This document shows, in pieces, positions 34,902-43,670 of a stretch of 64,000 nucleotides of DNA. A program made the translations under genes and the position numbers. The notes below the pieces were generated by a model that did not search any database, had not been told where the DNA came from, and saw only the letters and a program-made list of their open reading frames with translations. The stretch's first letter is position 1. Each line of letters opens with the position of its first letter. Origin of the DNA: UBA2199 sp964628035 (GTDB lineage: Bacteria > Acidobacteriota > Aminicenantia > UBA2199); contig CAZVPI010000004.1 of assembly GCA_964628035.1 (NCBI GenBank), positions 62,001 through 126,000 of the forward strand. The letters run 5' to 3'.

Positions 34902-37379
34902 ATGAGACGTTATGCCGTTTGGCTGCTGTTGCTGCCGCTGTCGTTGCTGATGACGGCTCCCATCGGCGCAAGCGCGGAGGCGGGGGAAAAGGTTCCGCTG
35001 GCGGCCAGCCGCTGGCAGTCGCCGCCCGAGGACTGGCTGCGGGTGCTGCACGCCCCGCAGTACTTCGACGCCTTGCCGGCCCCGGGCGGCCGGCACCTGC
35101 TGCTCGGCGACCCGGTGCTCTATCCCCCGCTGGCCGAGCTGGCGGCTCCGATGCACAAGCTGGCCGGAATACGGGTGAATCCGGCCAACAACGGCATCCA
35201 GGGCCAGCATGGCGACACAAACCCCCGTCTGGTGCGGGTCAGGGATGGAATCACCGTGCCGCTGCACCTGCCGCAGGGAGCCGAACTGCTCGACGTGGAG
35301 TGGACCGCTGACGGCGAGCGCTTCGCCCTCACCGTCGGGCTGAGCGACCGCATCGGCCTCTGGGTGGGTTCGGTCCAGGGCGACCATGCCGTGGCCGATG
35401 GCATCGCCCTCAATCCGCTGCTGGGCACCGCCGCCTGCTGGCTTCCCGACCAGAAGCGGCTGCTGCTGCGCGCCATTCCGGAACGCGGCCCCGTTCCGGC
35501 AGCGCCTTCGATCCCGGCCGGACCCGCGATCTTGGAGGGAAAGGGGGCCGCGGCCCGCTCCACCTACGAGGCGCGCAACCTGCTGGAGACCGCCCATGAC
35601 GACGCGCTCTTCGACTACTACGCGACCTCGGAGCTGCTCCTCTACGACCCGGCGACAGGCGCAAAAGAAATCATCGGCAAGCCGGCCCCCTACGTGACGG
35701 CCGATTTCTCCCCCGACGGCGAATATCTCCTCATCGAGCGCCTGGCCGGCCCCTGGTCACACGAGGTCGCCTGGTGGCGCTTCGCCAGGGAGATCGAGGT
35801 CTGGGATGCCAGGGGCGGCCCCGTCGCCAAGATCGCCTCCCTGCCGGTGGCCGACCAGGTCCCGGTCCAAGGGGTGGCGCTGGGGCCGCGCTCGGTCTCG
35901 TGGCGCCCCACCGCTCCCCACCAACTCTTCTGGGTCGAGGCGCTCGACGGCGGCAACCCGGTGGCCAAGGTCTCCCACCGCGACCGCCTGATGAGCCTGG
36001 AGGCGCCCTTCGCCGGAGAGCCGCGGGAGGTCTTTCGGGCCGAACACCGCATCGAGCCCTGGCGCAATGCCTGGGGCGAGGGCGGCCTGCTGATGCTCAC
36101 TCAGCAGGAGCGGATCCGGCGCTGGCGCTACGTATGGCTGCTTGATGTCGACCGAGGCATCTCCCGCCCCTGGTACGACCTGGACGAGGACGACCGCTAC
36201 GGCGACCCGGGTCTGCCGCTGCTGCGCCCGCTGGCCAACGGCCGTTACGTTCTGCACCAGAAGGGTGACGCGGTCTATTTCCGCGGCAACGGCGCCAGCG
36301 ACCAGGGCGACCGGCCCTTCCTCGACCTGCGCCGCCTGGACAGCGGCCAGGCCGAGCGCCTGTTCCGCTGCGATCCCAAACGCTACGAATACTTCGTGGC
36401 CTTCTCCGAGGACGAGGAGCATTTCATCCTGCAGTCGGAGTCGCTCCTGGAGATGCCCAACTGCTATCTGGCCACTCTGGGCAAAGCGATCAAGGCGCCC
36501 GCAGGGGAGGCCACCCGCGCCCTGCAGCGCAGGCCGATCACCCGCTTCGCCGATCCCGTGCCCGAGCTGCGGCGGATCGAGAAGCGCCTCGTGCGCTACG
36601 CGCGGAAGGACGGCGTGCCCCTAAGCTTCCAAATGCTCCTGCCTCCCGGCTACCAAAAAGGCGAGCGCCTGCCGACGGTGCTCTACGCCTACCCCATGGA
36701 GTACTCGGGTGCGGCCACCGCCGGCCAGGTCAGCGGCTCGGCCCGGCGCTTCATGCGCATCTACGGCGCCAGCCACCTCTTCTTCCTGCTGCGCGGCTAC
36801 GCCGTGCTCGACCAGACCACGATGCCGATGGTGGGCGATCCCGAGACCACCTACGACACCTTCGTGCCGCAACTGGTGGCCGACGCCGAGGCGGCGGTGG
36901 CCAAGGCGGTCGAGGTCGGCGTGGCCGACCCGAAGCGCGTCGGGGTCATCGGCCACAGCCATGGCGGGCTGATGGTCGGGAACCTGCTGGCGCACACCGA
37001 CCTCTTCCGCGCCGGCATCGCCCGCAGCGGCTCCTACAACAAGACCAACCAGCCGTTCGGCTTCCAGTCGGAGCGCCGCTCGCTCTTCGAGGCCCGCGAG
37101 GCCTATATCATGCTGTCGCCGACCTTCTTTGCCGACAAAATCAAAGAGCCCATCCTGATCATCCACGGCGACGATGATTCCAATCCCGGCACGCGCACCT
37201 ACCAGTCGGAGGTCTTCTTCGAGGCCGTGCGCGGAACGGGCGGAATCACGCGGCTGGTGCTGCTGCCCTTCGAGGACCACGGCTACCGCGCCCGCGAGAG
37301 CATCGAGCACGTGCTGTGGGAGCAGCTGCGCTGGTTCGACCTGTACCTGAAGGGAGAGGAAGACCGGACGCCGCAATAG
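34902..37379 (+). CDS. Prolyl-oligopeptidase-family (S9) serine peptidase, secreted
   Basis: 825 aa. Signal peptide 1-24. A beta-propeller-type N-terminal region (about 50-600) precedes an alpha/beta-hydrolase domain with nucleophile Ser686 in GHSHGG, acidic residue within HGDDDSNPG (757-759) and His793 in FEDHGYR. Resembles the S9D glutamyl-peptidase/acylaminoacyl branch. Probably a periplasmic peptidase for protein scavenging. AAGGAGG six bases before ATG 34902 fixes the start. Confidence 0.9.
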   Translation: MRRYAVWLLLLPLSLLMTAPIGASAEAGEKVPLAASRWQSPPEDWLRVLHAPQYFDALPAPGGRHLLLGDPVLYPPLAELAAPMHKLAGIRVNPANNGIQGQHGDTNPRLVRVRDGITVPLHLPQGAELLDVEWTADGERFALTVGLSDRIGLWVGSVQGDHAVADGIALNPLLGTAACWLPDQKRLLLRAIPERGPVPAAPSIPAGPAILEGKGAAARSTYEARNLLETAHDDALFDYYATSELLLYDPATGAKEIIGKPAPYVTADFSPDGEYLLIERLAGPWSHEVAWWRFAREIEVWDARGGPVAKIASLPVADQVPVQGVALGPRSVSWRPTAPHQLFWVEALDGGNPVAKVSHRDRLMSLEAPFAGEPREVFRAEHRIEPWRNAWGEGGLLMLTQQERIRRWRYVWLLDVDRGISRPWYDLDEDDRYGDPGLPLLRPLANGRYVLHQKGDAVYFRGNGASDQGDRPFLDLRRLDSGQAERLFRCDPKRYEYFVAFSEDEEHFILQSESLLEMPNCYLATLGKAIKAPAGEATRALQRRPITRFADPVPELRRIEKRLVRYARKDGVPLSFQMLLPPGYQKGERLPTVLYAYPMEYSGAATAGQVSGSARRFMRIYGASHLFFLLRGYAVLDQTTMPMVGDPETTYDTFVPQLVADAEAAVAKAVEVGVADPKRVGVIGHSHGGLMVGNLLAHTDLFRAGIARSGSYNKTNQPFGFQSERRSLFEAREAYIMLSPTFFADKIKEPILIIHGDDDSNPGTRTYQSEVFFEAVRGTGGITRLVLLPFEDHGYRARESIEHVLWEQLRWFDLYLKGEEDRTPQ

Positions 37380-37427
37380 CCCGTTTTCGGGAAGCGATGC
37401 CTGCGATCACCGGTCTCCCGGAGCCGC

Positions 37428-38213
37428 TCACGAGAGCGAGGAGGGCAGCCCCCCGTCGGGCATGGGCAGCGGCGGCAGCGAGGCGGCGCCGCGGACGACC
37501 GAGATGACATAACGGTCGGCCCGGGAGGGTCTTGGATTCAGGCCGGAGTCGGTCAAGGGGATCGTCTTGCCCGCTTCCTTGCGCCAGGCGTTCAGCATGA
37601 ACGATCCGAACAAGCTGGCGACGCGGATGTCATAGGTCGATCCGTCCACGACCGCCAGGACCGCCGAATCAGAGACCAAAGCCGCCTTGTGCCCGTCCCG
37701 GATCAGCTGGCAGGCCAGGGTGCCGCCGATGAACGCCGTGCCCACCCGGTCCGTCTGTTCCTCCAATTCTTTCGGGATCGTGACGGCGAGCCCGAGCTGC
37801 TGCTGGCACAGGGACGCCGCGTACGCAGACTGCTTGCGATAAAAGCCGCCGTCATAACAGCGCTGGAAAGCTTCCCTGGCCTCCACGTACTTTTTCCTGC
37901 CGTACAGGTCCGCGCCCTCGTTGTACAGCCTCGCCCCCCGGGAGCCGTCGGCCGCGGCCTCCTTGGCCTCCGTCTCGTGGCGGACGAACTCGACGATCTC
38001 GATCCAGCCGCCGCCCCCTTCGAGCCCGTTCAGGTAAACGACGTCCCCCGGGGAAAGAATCGCTGCCTTGTCCTTGCAGAAATAGGCGCTTTTCCCGGTC
38101 TTCACTGCCTTGCCGCGCCCGATGATCTTCTCGCCTTCGGCAAGCGCGAATCCGCCGGCCGGTCCCAGCACCATCTCTCCCTTCGCGGTTTCTTTCACGA
38201 CCACTTCGATCAT
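37428..38213 (-). CDS. Hypothetical protein with TPR-like helical segment
   Basis: 261 aa, no signal peptide. The N-terminal ~85 residues are beta-rich and repeat 'KGEMVLGPAGGFALAEGEKIIGRGKAV'-like short strands. Residues 90-145 look like a TPR hairpin (YNEGADLYGRKKYVEAREAFQRCYDGG). The C-terminal half is unrecognised. GGAGG is six bases before ATG 38213 but directly abuts ATG 38219, so the former is chosen. Last gene of a four-gene lineage-specific operon beginning near 39.6 kb. Confidence 0.55.
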   Translation of the reverse strand: MIEVVVKETAKGEMVLGPAGGFALAEGEKIIGRGKAVKTGKSAYFCKDKAAILSPGDVVYLNGLEGGGGWIEIVEFVRHETEAKEAAADGSRGARLYNEGADLYGRKKYVEAREAFQRCYDGGFYRKQSAYAASLCQQQLGLAVTIPKELEEQTDRVGTAFIGGTLACQLIRDGHKAALVSDSAVLAVVDGSTYDIRVASLFGSFMLNAWRKEAGKTIPLTDSGLNPRPSRADRYVISVVRGAASLPPLPMPDGGLPSSLS

Positions 38214-38254
38214 GCTCATCCTCCTTGCATAGGGTTGCTTGGCCGGGGCGCGTC

Positions 38255-38749
38255 CTACCCGTTCGGCTCCCGGCAGGAAATCCCGTGCTTCCGGGCGGCA
38301 GCCTCGACCTCGTGCCACAGCAAGCGCACCATCCCGTTCAGCCGGGGCAGGATGGCGATTCCCCGGCCGCCGGGAGCACTGGCCGCCTCTTCGAGGATCA
38401 GGCCGCGTTGCCGCATCCATTCCGGCACGCTGTCCAGCTTCAAGGCGCGGATGGTGTCCAGGTAGGCTCGGCGGTCACGAGTCGACGAGGCAACCGTGCG
38501 TTGTCCGTCAGGGGCGGCTGTCTCGACGGCGCTGAAGATCCGCTCGTTGTGATACCGTCGGTGCAGGGCGCAGTTGTTCCGCCACTCCTCGGCGCTCGAC
38601 GTATCCGCAGTTTTGGAAGCTTCCTCCTTGACCGGAGCCCGGATTGGCTTCTCCGCCGGGCCGCGTGCCGCCGCAACGGCCAGCAGCAGGGCGTCGCACG
38701 CCGTTGCGACCGGCCGCGGCACCTTCCGCCCACTCGCGCTTTTTCTCAT
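38255..38749 (-). CDS. Hypothetical protein
   Basis: 164 aa, unrecognised. A basic N-terminus with an Ala-rich hydrophobic stretch (10-30) could be a weak signal sequence. The C-terminal half is predicted helical (EWRNNCALHRRYHNERIF...). Its ATG overlaps the upstream lipoprotein's TGA (ATGA, 38746-38749), which supports translation as part of the operon. Confidence 0.5.
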   Translation of the reverse strand: MRKSASGRKVPRPVATACDALLLAVAAARGPAEKPIRAPVKEEASKTADTSSAEEWRNNCALHRRYHNERIFSAVETAAPDGQRTVASSTRDRRAYLDTIRALKLDSVPEWMRQRGLILEEAASAPGGRGIAILPRLNGMVRLLWHEVEAAARKHGISCREPNG

Positions 38750-39306
38750 TTTGCCCCGGCGGCGGAAAGCTCCAGGTTCTTCATCAGCGGGGCGGCGTAA
38801 TAAAGGGTGACGTTGTTCACTTTCCTGGGCACGCCGAAGAGAATGCCGAAATAGGGTTTTTCGGCGCTGGCCCAGGAACGAGACATAGCCCCGGCCAGCA
38901 TCCAGGAAGTCATCTTGATGTCCTTGGGGTCGGCCACGCCCGAGGAGATGCCCACGCAGGCGCTGCGGGGTATGCCCGTTTCGTCCACGTAGCCCAGCGA
39001 GAAGTCGGAACTGTAATATTCCAGCGGATCGGGGCTCTTCAACTTGAGGACCATCATCAGGCCGCCCTCCTCCCCGCCTTTGTCCCAGTACACGGTGTTA
39101 CCCGCAGCCGAATTCGACCGCTGCGAATCGACCCTCTCGATCGACTCGAGATCGAACGGCGAACCTCCTTTGCCGGCAGCCGCATTCGTCGGGGACTCCT
39201 CCGCCGGTGTCCGGCCAGCTTCGCCCGCGGGCTTGCCGCAGGACACCAGCAGCAGGGCGGCAAACAGGATCAGGGCCAGCCGCGCCATCTCGAATTTCCT
39301 GTTCAT
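38746..39306 (-). CDS. Lipoprotein of unknown function
   Basis: 186 aa. Lipobox LLVS-Cys23 after a clear hydrophobic core. A low-complexity Gly/Ala/Glu linker (25-50) leads to a compact beta-rich domain without known motifs (YSSDFSLGYVDETGIPRS ... KPYFGILFGVPRKV). AAGGAGG six bases before ATG 39306. Overlaps the next gene by 4 bp. Confidence 0.65.
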   Translation of the reverse strand: MNRKFEMARLALILFAALLLVSCGKPAGEAGRTPAEESPTNAAAGKGGSPFDLESIERVDSQRSNSAAGNTVYWDKGGEEGGLMMVLKLKSPDPLEYYSSDFSLGYVDETGIPRSACVGISSGVADPKDIKMTSWMLAGAMSRSWASAEKPYFGILFGVPRKVNNVTLYYAAPLMKNLELSAAGAK

Positions 39307-39349
39307 GTCGAACCTCCTTGTGTTTTTTCTTCGATCCTTATCCTGAGTT

Positions 39350-39640
39350 CTAGCCCCTCAGGAGCTTGCCTGAGATCCGCCGCTCGATCTCCACCTTCAC
39401 GTCACAGGCAGGGCCGCGCAGCGAAGCATGAAACTTGAGCTTGGCTTCGGCGCACTCGGCTTTGGCCTTGTCCAGCTTCCCGGCCATGGCCAAAGCCCTC
39501 ACCAGCTCCAAATGAAACTTCCCATCGCCCGGGCGGCTGTGGACCTGCCCCTGAAGCAAGGGGATGGGCTCGCCCGCCTGGCGCTTCCGTCGGTCAAGAA
39601 GCCCCCTGATGCCTTCCTTCTCATTTTTGAAGAGGCCCAG
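39350..39640 (-). CDS. Small TPR-like protein, probable CTG start
   Basis: 96 aa if it begins at CTG 39640, which has a perfect AAGGAGG six bases upstream. The only in-frame standard start is a TTG at 39559, which has no ribosome site. Sequence GLFKNEKEGIRGLLDRRK ... ELVRALAMAGKLDKAKAE is helical with a TPR-like repeat. It would be the first conventional gene of the 39.6-37.4 kb operon. The N-terminus is consistent with an original ATG now reading CTG, or a genuine CTG start. Confidence 0.45.
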   Translation of the reverse strand: MGLFKNEKEGIRGLLDRRKRQAGEPIPLLQGQVHSRPGDGKFHLELVRALAMAGKLDKAKAECAEAKLKFHASLRGPACDVKVEIERRISGKLLRG

Positions 39641-39806
39641 TTTTCACCTCCTTTTGCATACCAAGCACAAAGCAACGTACATGCCAAGTCGGCAAAAGGC
39701 GGCGGCCGAGATGGCCGGGACACGGTTCGCGTCTTCCCCCGTGCCGGAGCCGAGCCACTTCATCGAGGCTGATCACTGGACCGCGTGCCGCCCATGCCGA
39801 CCCCAC
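39621..39806 (-). CDS. Possible 61-aa leaderless ORF (GTG start)
   Basis: GTG 39806 lies exactly six bases after an extended -10 box (TGC-TATATT), the geometry of the recognised leaderless genes in this window. The frame stays open for 61 codons and ends 20 bp inside the next gene, overlapping its ribosome site. No homologous motif is visible, and the peptide is Arg-rich. Could be a coupling leader for the downstream operon or merely the 5' leader. Confidence 0.35.
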   Translation of the reverse strand: MGSAWAARGPVISLDEVARLRHGGRREPCPGHLGRRLLPTWHVRCFVLGMQKEVKTGPLQK

Positions 39807-39821
39807 TTTTTCAATATAGCA
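39807..39821 (-). promoter_or_regulatory. Extended -10 promoter of the lipoprotein operon
   Basis: Minus strand TG-C-TATATT (39818-39813), with a TTGCAA hexamer 15-16 bases further upstream. Confidence 0.55.
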
Positions 39822-40333
39822 TAACCACTTTTGTTGCAAGACTCAACGCCCAGCTTCCTTGAGATCAGGGTTTGATGAAGCCATCGGGAAACACGAGGGG
39901 TGGAAGCCCGGCTATTTCCTGGCGTTCCATTCTCGGAGAGGGTCAAGGCGCTCGACAGGTCCGGCGCCTGGGATTGGGCCGAACTGGGGCGGCGATCCCC
40001 TGGAACTCGCCCCTGGCGGATCGAACACGAACCCGGTCATCACAAGGAAATGGAAGCCAGGGACATCTGGCCATGCAAAGACATGCGCATCCTCGATCCA
40101 GGAAGAAAGAGGCGCACGCCCTCCAGGAGGTGAGCGCGGTATGGTACGGAACGGCAGCCCCTGCAAAAACGGCAGTTGCATTCACCGGAAGTCATGAGTC
40201 ATACCCGGGGGAGTATCATTCCCTGACGGAGACGGCAGGCCGTTCGCAACATTCAGCAGAACGATTGTCTTTTCTTTACGGACGCGTTTGGCACGGAGGG
40301 TGCTTCATGCTTCTTACAAACAGGAGGTGGTCC
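39822..40333. other. Intergenic region, nothing convincing
   Basis: About 510 bases of lower GC content than the surroundings. Open frames exist on both strands, but none has a start signal or recognisable protein sequence. Possibly decayed DNA. Confidence 0.4.
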
Positions 40334-40495
40334 GTGCGTCTGGTCGTCCTGACGCCCTTCCTGGATATCCTGGCGGGTTGCTTTTCAAAAGAGGCCGTGG
40401 TAGTATCCGCCACGGGCTTGAACGGAAGACGGGAGATCGTCGGCATCCAGGGCATGGGCGCGGACGGCGAACAGCTCGCATCCGACACGCCCTGA
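40334..40495 (+). CDS. 53-aa putative lipoprotein
   Basis: GTG 40334 with AGGAGG six bases upstream. The N-terminus RLVVLTPFLDILAG-Cys15 is a good lipobox. The mature 38 residues have no known motif (VVVSATGLNGRREIVGI). Either a genuine tiny lipoprotein or the surviving 5' end of a longer one. It lies 29 bp before the HEAT-like gene and could be co-transcribed with it. Confidence 0.4.
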   Translation: MRLVVLTPFLDILAGCFSKEAVVVSATGLNGRREIVGIQGMGADGEQLASDTP

Positions 40496-40524
40496 GCCCG
40501 GATGCGCCGCCAAGAAATCAGAGA

Positions 40525-41367
40525 ATGGAGATCCTGAAGCGATTCTTCGGAAAAAAGCCGGACCATGAACCCCGGCAAGCTGGAGGCCCGGAGTCGGCCG
40601 CATCCTGGATCAAAAGCTTGAGCCTGAAAGCCTCGGGAATTGACTTGCTCCATCCGAATAAGGAAAAGGCGATCCGGGCGCTCGAGGAAATGGGAGCCGC
40701 CGCGTTGAAACCCCTGGTACAAGCGCTTGCGCATGCCGATGACGAGGCGAAAACGTCGATCATCCATCTTCTCGGCCGCATGAAGGGTGAGCGGACAGCC
40801 GTCCTGGCCATTGCGGAACAGCTCAGGAGTCGCAGCATCCTCGTCCGACATGGGGCGATTTCCGCCTTGGAGGGGTTTGCGGACAAGGAATTGGCCGATG
40901 CCGAGGTCATGGAACGCCTGAAGGCCGCCGGCGGCGACAAAGAGATGGAGATCCGAAAAAAAGCCAGGGCGCTTTTGGCAAGACTGAACGTCCAAATGGA
41001 GGAAGTCCCATGGCATTCGGGAGCGGAGGGCTGGGAAGAGATCGCCAGAGCGTTCATCGAGGCGGAGATCGGCAAGAAAAACCCGGATTTTAGGGGGCTG
41101 GACAAGCAATTGCAACATGTCAGCGATGCGGAGAAGCACGGCGCATGGGCTCGTGTGGCCGGAGCCCTGGACAGAATTGACAAAGTCAAATCGATGCGCT
41201 GCTATTTGGAAGCCCTCCATCACAATCCGATTCCCAATTCCGTGGCCTGGCATTGGATTGACGGCCATTATGACAAAGAAATGAACATCCTGCCGCCGGG
41301 CAGTCCCAGAACTTGGAAAACGGTCGAGGAGATTCGGCGCACATACGGGCCGATCAGTGAAGAATAA
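40525..41367 (+). CDS. HEAT-repeat-like protein
   Basis: 280 aa, soluble, no signal peptide. Residues 45-160 form two to three HEAT/ARM-like helical pairs (NKEKAIRALEEMGAAALKPL, DEAKTSIIHLLGRMKGE, SILVRHGAISALEGF). The C-terminal 110 residues are helical and unrecognised. Probable protein-protein interaction scaffold. Codon use is visibly less GC-biased than in flanking genes (frequent AAA, GGA, TTG), suggesting later acquisition. The ribosome site is weak (CAGAG). Confidence 0.65.
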   Translation: MEILKRFFGKKPDHEPRQAGGPESAASWIKSLSLKASGIDLLHPNKEKAIRALEEMGAAALKPLVQALAHADDEAKTSIIHLLGRMKGERTAVLAIAEQLRSRSILVRHGAISALEGFADKELADAEVMERLKAAGGDKEMEIRKKARALLARLNVQMEEVPWHSGAEGWEEIARAFIEAEIGKKNPDFRGLDKQLQHVSDAEKHGAWARVAGALDRIDKVKSMRCYLEALHHNPIPNSVAWHWIDGHYDKEMNILPPGSPRTWKTVEEIRRTYGPISEE

Positions 41368-41909
41368 GACAAGGAATCAAGAGGGCAGGTCCCCAGCTGG
41401 TTGATCGGAACCGGTCCCGGCGTCGTCCCCCGGCAACGCAGATTGGTTTTCTCCGATCCAGCCTGTCGTGCCGCTTTTTCATGCGATAGAGTAGGGACAG
41501 GGCTGATCTAGAATGAGTGCGGCTAGAAGCGCGCCGGCCGGCAAGGTGCGGGCGTTATTGGGAAACGGGCGATACCAGTGGACAAAGCCACGGAACAGCG
41601 AAAAGAAAAGGCGGTCGGCCGCTGCTGGTATCCGCTCTCGCTGGCCAGGCTGCAGAAGGGGCCAGGCTCAAGGTGCTGGTCGATCCCCGGCGCCCGAAAC
41701 AGGCCATGTTCCCGGACGACGAGCGTAAATTCGGGAGCGGTTGCCGATGACAGCGGTCCCGGCGACCCGGCTGCCCAGCCAGGATCGCCAGCCTGCCCCC
41801 CGTTTTTCATGAGGAACGGAGGCGAGGCTTGTTTTTTCCTCCGTTCCATTGTATCCTTCGTCATAGGATTGCCGGTGATTTTTCACTCGTACCCGAGAGG
41901 CGGTTGCCC
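41368..41909. other. Gap with gene fragment and hairpin
   Basis: No intact gene. In the plus frame ending at 41750, GARLKVLVDPRRPKQAMF resembles the 'VLVDPxxPxxA' end of DUF3592-type proteins and may be a remnant. A strong hairpin (GGAACGGAGG 41813-41822 / CCTCCGTTCC 41838-41847) with a T-rich loop precedes greA. Confidence 0.4.
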
Positions 41910-42398
41910 ATGACGGACGTCATCAAGGACAAGAAGGAAGCCATCCAGCAGGAGATCGAGAAGCTCCGCCACGAGTACCAGGTCGAGCTGCCCAGGCGCA
42001 TCGCCGAGGCGCGCGGCCAGGGCGACCTCAGCGAGAACGCCGAATTCCATGCCGCGCGCGAGCAGCAGGGGCTGGTCCAGGCGCGTATCGCCCAGCTGAC
42101 CCGCTACCTGAGCCAGCTCAGCGAGGCGGCGGCCGCCCCGGTCGACGAAAAGAGGATCGGCCTGGGCTCGGTGGTGGTGCTGCTCGACCGCGGCAGCAAC
42201 ACCCGCAGCGAGTATACCCTCGTTCATCCGGTCGAGGCCGGCGTCGACGGGGACAAGATCTCCATCCGCTCGCCGGTGGGCGCGGCGCTGCTGGACCGCA
42301 CGGCCGGCGAGGAGGTGGTCGTCACCGTCCCGGCCGGCGAAAAAAGGCTGTTCATCGAGAAGGTCACCACCCTGCAGGGCCACGTCACCACTGCGTGA
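41910..42398 (+). CDS. greA: Transcription elongation factor GreA
   Basis: 162 aa. N-terminal coiled coil (about 1-75) with the tip motif GQGDLSENAEFHAAREQQ, whose acidic residues enter the RNA polymerase secondary channel. The C-terminal FKBP-like domain (80-158) has VVVLLDRGSN and ISIRSPVGAALLDRTAGEEV. It stimulates cleavage of backtracked RNA. GreB is less likely given the DLSENAE tip. Start at ATG 41910 after GAGAGG. Confidence 0.9.
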   Translation: MTDVIKDKKEAIQQEIEKLRHEYQVELPRRIAEARGQGDLSENAEFHAAREQQGLVQARIAQLTRYLSQLSEAAAAPVDEKRIGLGSVVVLLDRGSNTRSEYTLVHPVEAGVDGDKISIRSPVGAALLDRTAGEEVVVTVPAGEKRLFIEKVTTLQGHVTTA

Positions 42399-42690
42399 AG
42401 GGGGACGGATTGTGAAAATGTGAAAAGGATCGTTTTGGCGGTCCTTTTCCCTGAAGCCCTTTCATCCGCTGTATCTGCAGAACCTTCGGACTCAACCCTC
42501 TTGGTTGCCTGACAAGGCAGGCCATTGCACAATTTCACGATTCCCGGGCCGTGAGTGGGATTCCGGATGGTGAGCCAGTAAAGAGAAAAGCTCAAAGAAT
42601 CGGTCCGCTGTTTATGCGAATCAAGAATCCAGGCATCCCGGTTACTTCTGGCTCTATCGTTCCCCCCGCACGCACCATCCCTGCCACTCC
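42399..42690. repeat. Nested hairpins between convergent genes
   Basis: Inner dyad AAAAGGA/TCCTTTT (42423-42429/42442-42448). The outer words GATTGTGAAAATGTG (42409-42423) face CACAATTTCACGATTC (42526-42542). Same direct/reverse-complement design as other gaps. Likely two-way terminator. Confidence 0.5.
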
Positions 42691-43608
42691 TTATTTGCGC
42701 GCCAGGAACCGCTCGATGGCCGGGAAATACTCGTCCGGCTTCTCCACGTGCACGAAATGGCCGCTCTCCCCGACGATGCGCAGCTCGGCGTTTGGCAGCG
42801 CGTGCGCCATGCGCTCCACGGCGGCGGTGGGGATGGGGTCGTGGGCGCCATGGATGATCAGCACCGGGCAGACGATCCCCTTCATCATGCCGTACAGGTC
42901 GAAATCCATGAGAACCGGGCCGAACATGGCCGAACTGGCAAAAAATTTTTCCACCCGCGGGCCGTCGAAGTAGGCCAGCTTCTCCAGATCCTGCCTGCCG
43001 GCGTCGAAGTAATAGGCCTTGAACCTCAGGTCCATCCATTTCCGGCACAGGAGCGGGTCGGAGGCCAGCGCCGGGTCCTTGCCGTAACCGGCCAGCGTCT
43101 CCTTGTCCTCCGGGGTCAGCCGCTCCAGGATCGTTCTCTGGAAGGCCGGCAGGTACTCGCTGCTGCCGGGCGCCGGCTCCAGCAGCAGCAGCTTCTTCAC
43201 GTGCTGCGGATACTTGGCCGCATAGTGGACGGCGATGACGGCGCCCCAGGACTGCCCGGCCAGGTCGACGGCCCCGGGTGCGAACGCCCGGCGCACCCCC
43301 TCCAGCTCCTCCACCAGCTCCGCGACGCCGGCCTTTTCGCCCTCGCGGAATCCGTCGGAGAGTCCGCTGCCCATCTGGTCATAGAAAACGAGCCGGCGGC
43401 CGGACGCCAGCCGGAGGAAGGGCTTGAACAGGTAGTCGTGGGCCAGCCCCGGTCCGCCGTGAACGATGAGCAGCGGCTCCCCCGTGCCGACGGCGCGGCA
43501 GTAGGTTCCCCGGCCGTTGATCCGCTTGACGCCGGCGTAGTCCTGCGCCGCCAGGGAGGCGAGGCTGGCCGCGAGCAAAAGCGCTCCCAAAAGACTGATT
43601 CTCTTCAT
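42691..43608 (-). CDS. Secreted proline-iminopeptidase-like alpha/beta hydrolase
   Basis: 305 aa. Signal peptide 1-21 (LASLAAQ). Oxyanion motif HGGPG (50-54), nucleophile Ser120 in GQSWGA, Asp in IIHGAHDP and His in ESGHFVHVEKP. Sequence pattern matches prolyl aminopeptidase/tricorn-interacting-factor relatives, implying release of N-terminal residues from peptides in the periplasm. AAAGGAGG precedes ATG 43608. The adjacent sensor kinase may be unrelated. Confidence 0.85.
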   Translation of the reverse strand: MKRISLLGALLLAASLASLAAQDYAGVKRINGRGTYCRAVGTGEPLLIVHGGPGLAHDYLFKPFLRLASGRRLVFYDQMGSGLSDGFREGEKAGVAELVEELEGVRRAFAPGAVDLAGQSWGAVIAVHYAAKYPQHVKKLLLLEPAPGSSEYLPAFQRTILERLTPEDKETLAGYGKDPALASDPLLCRKWMDLRFKAYYFDAGRQDLEKLAYFDGPRVEKFFASSAMFGPVLMDFDLYGMMKGIVCPVLIIHGAHDPIPTAAVERMAHALPNAELRIVGESGHFVHVEKPDEYFPAIERFLARK

Positions 43609-43670
43609 GGAGCCTCCTTTCACAGGAAATCTACTACGCGGCGCGGGGCGCGAGGGTTGCGGCGCGTCCC

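Noticed and set aside
39822..40333. Several 70-200 codon frames on both strands as genes
   Set aside because: None has a ribosome site, leaderless promoter or recognisable protein pattern, and frames on both strands overlap fully.
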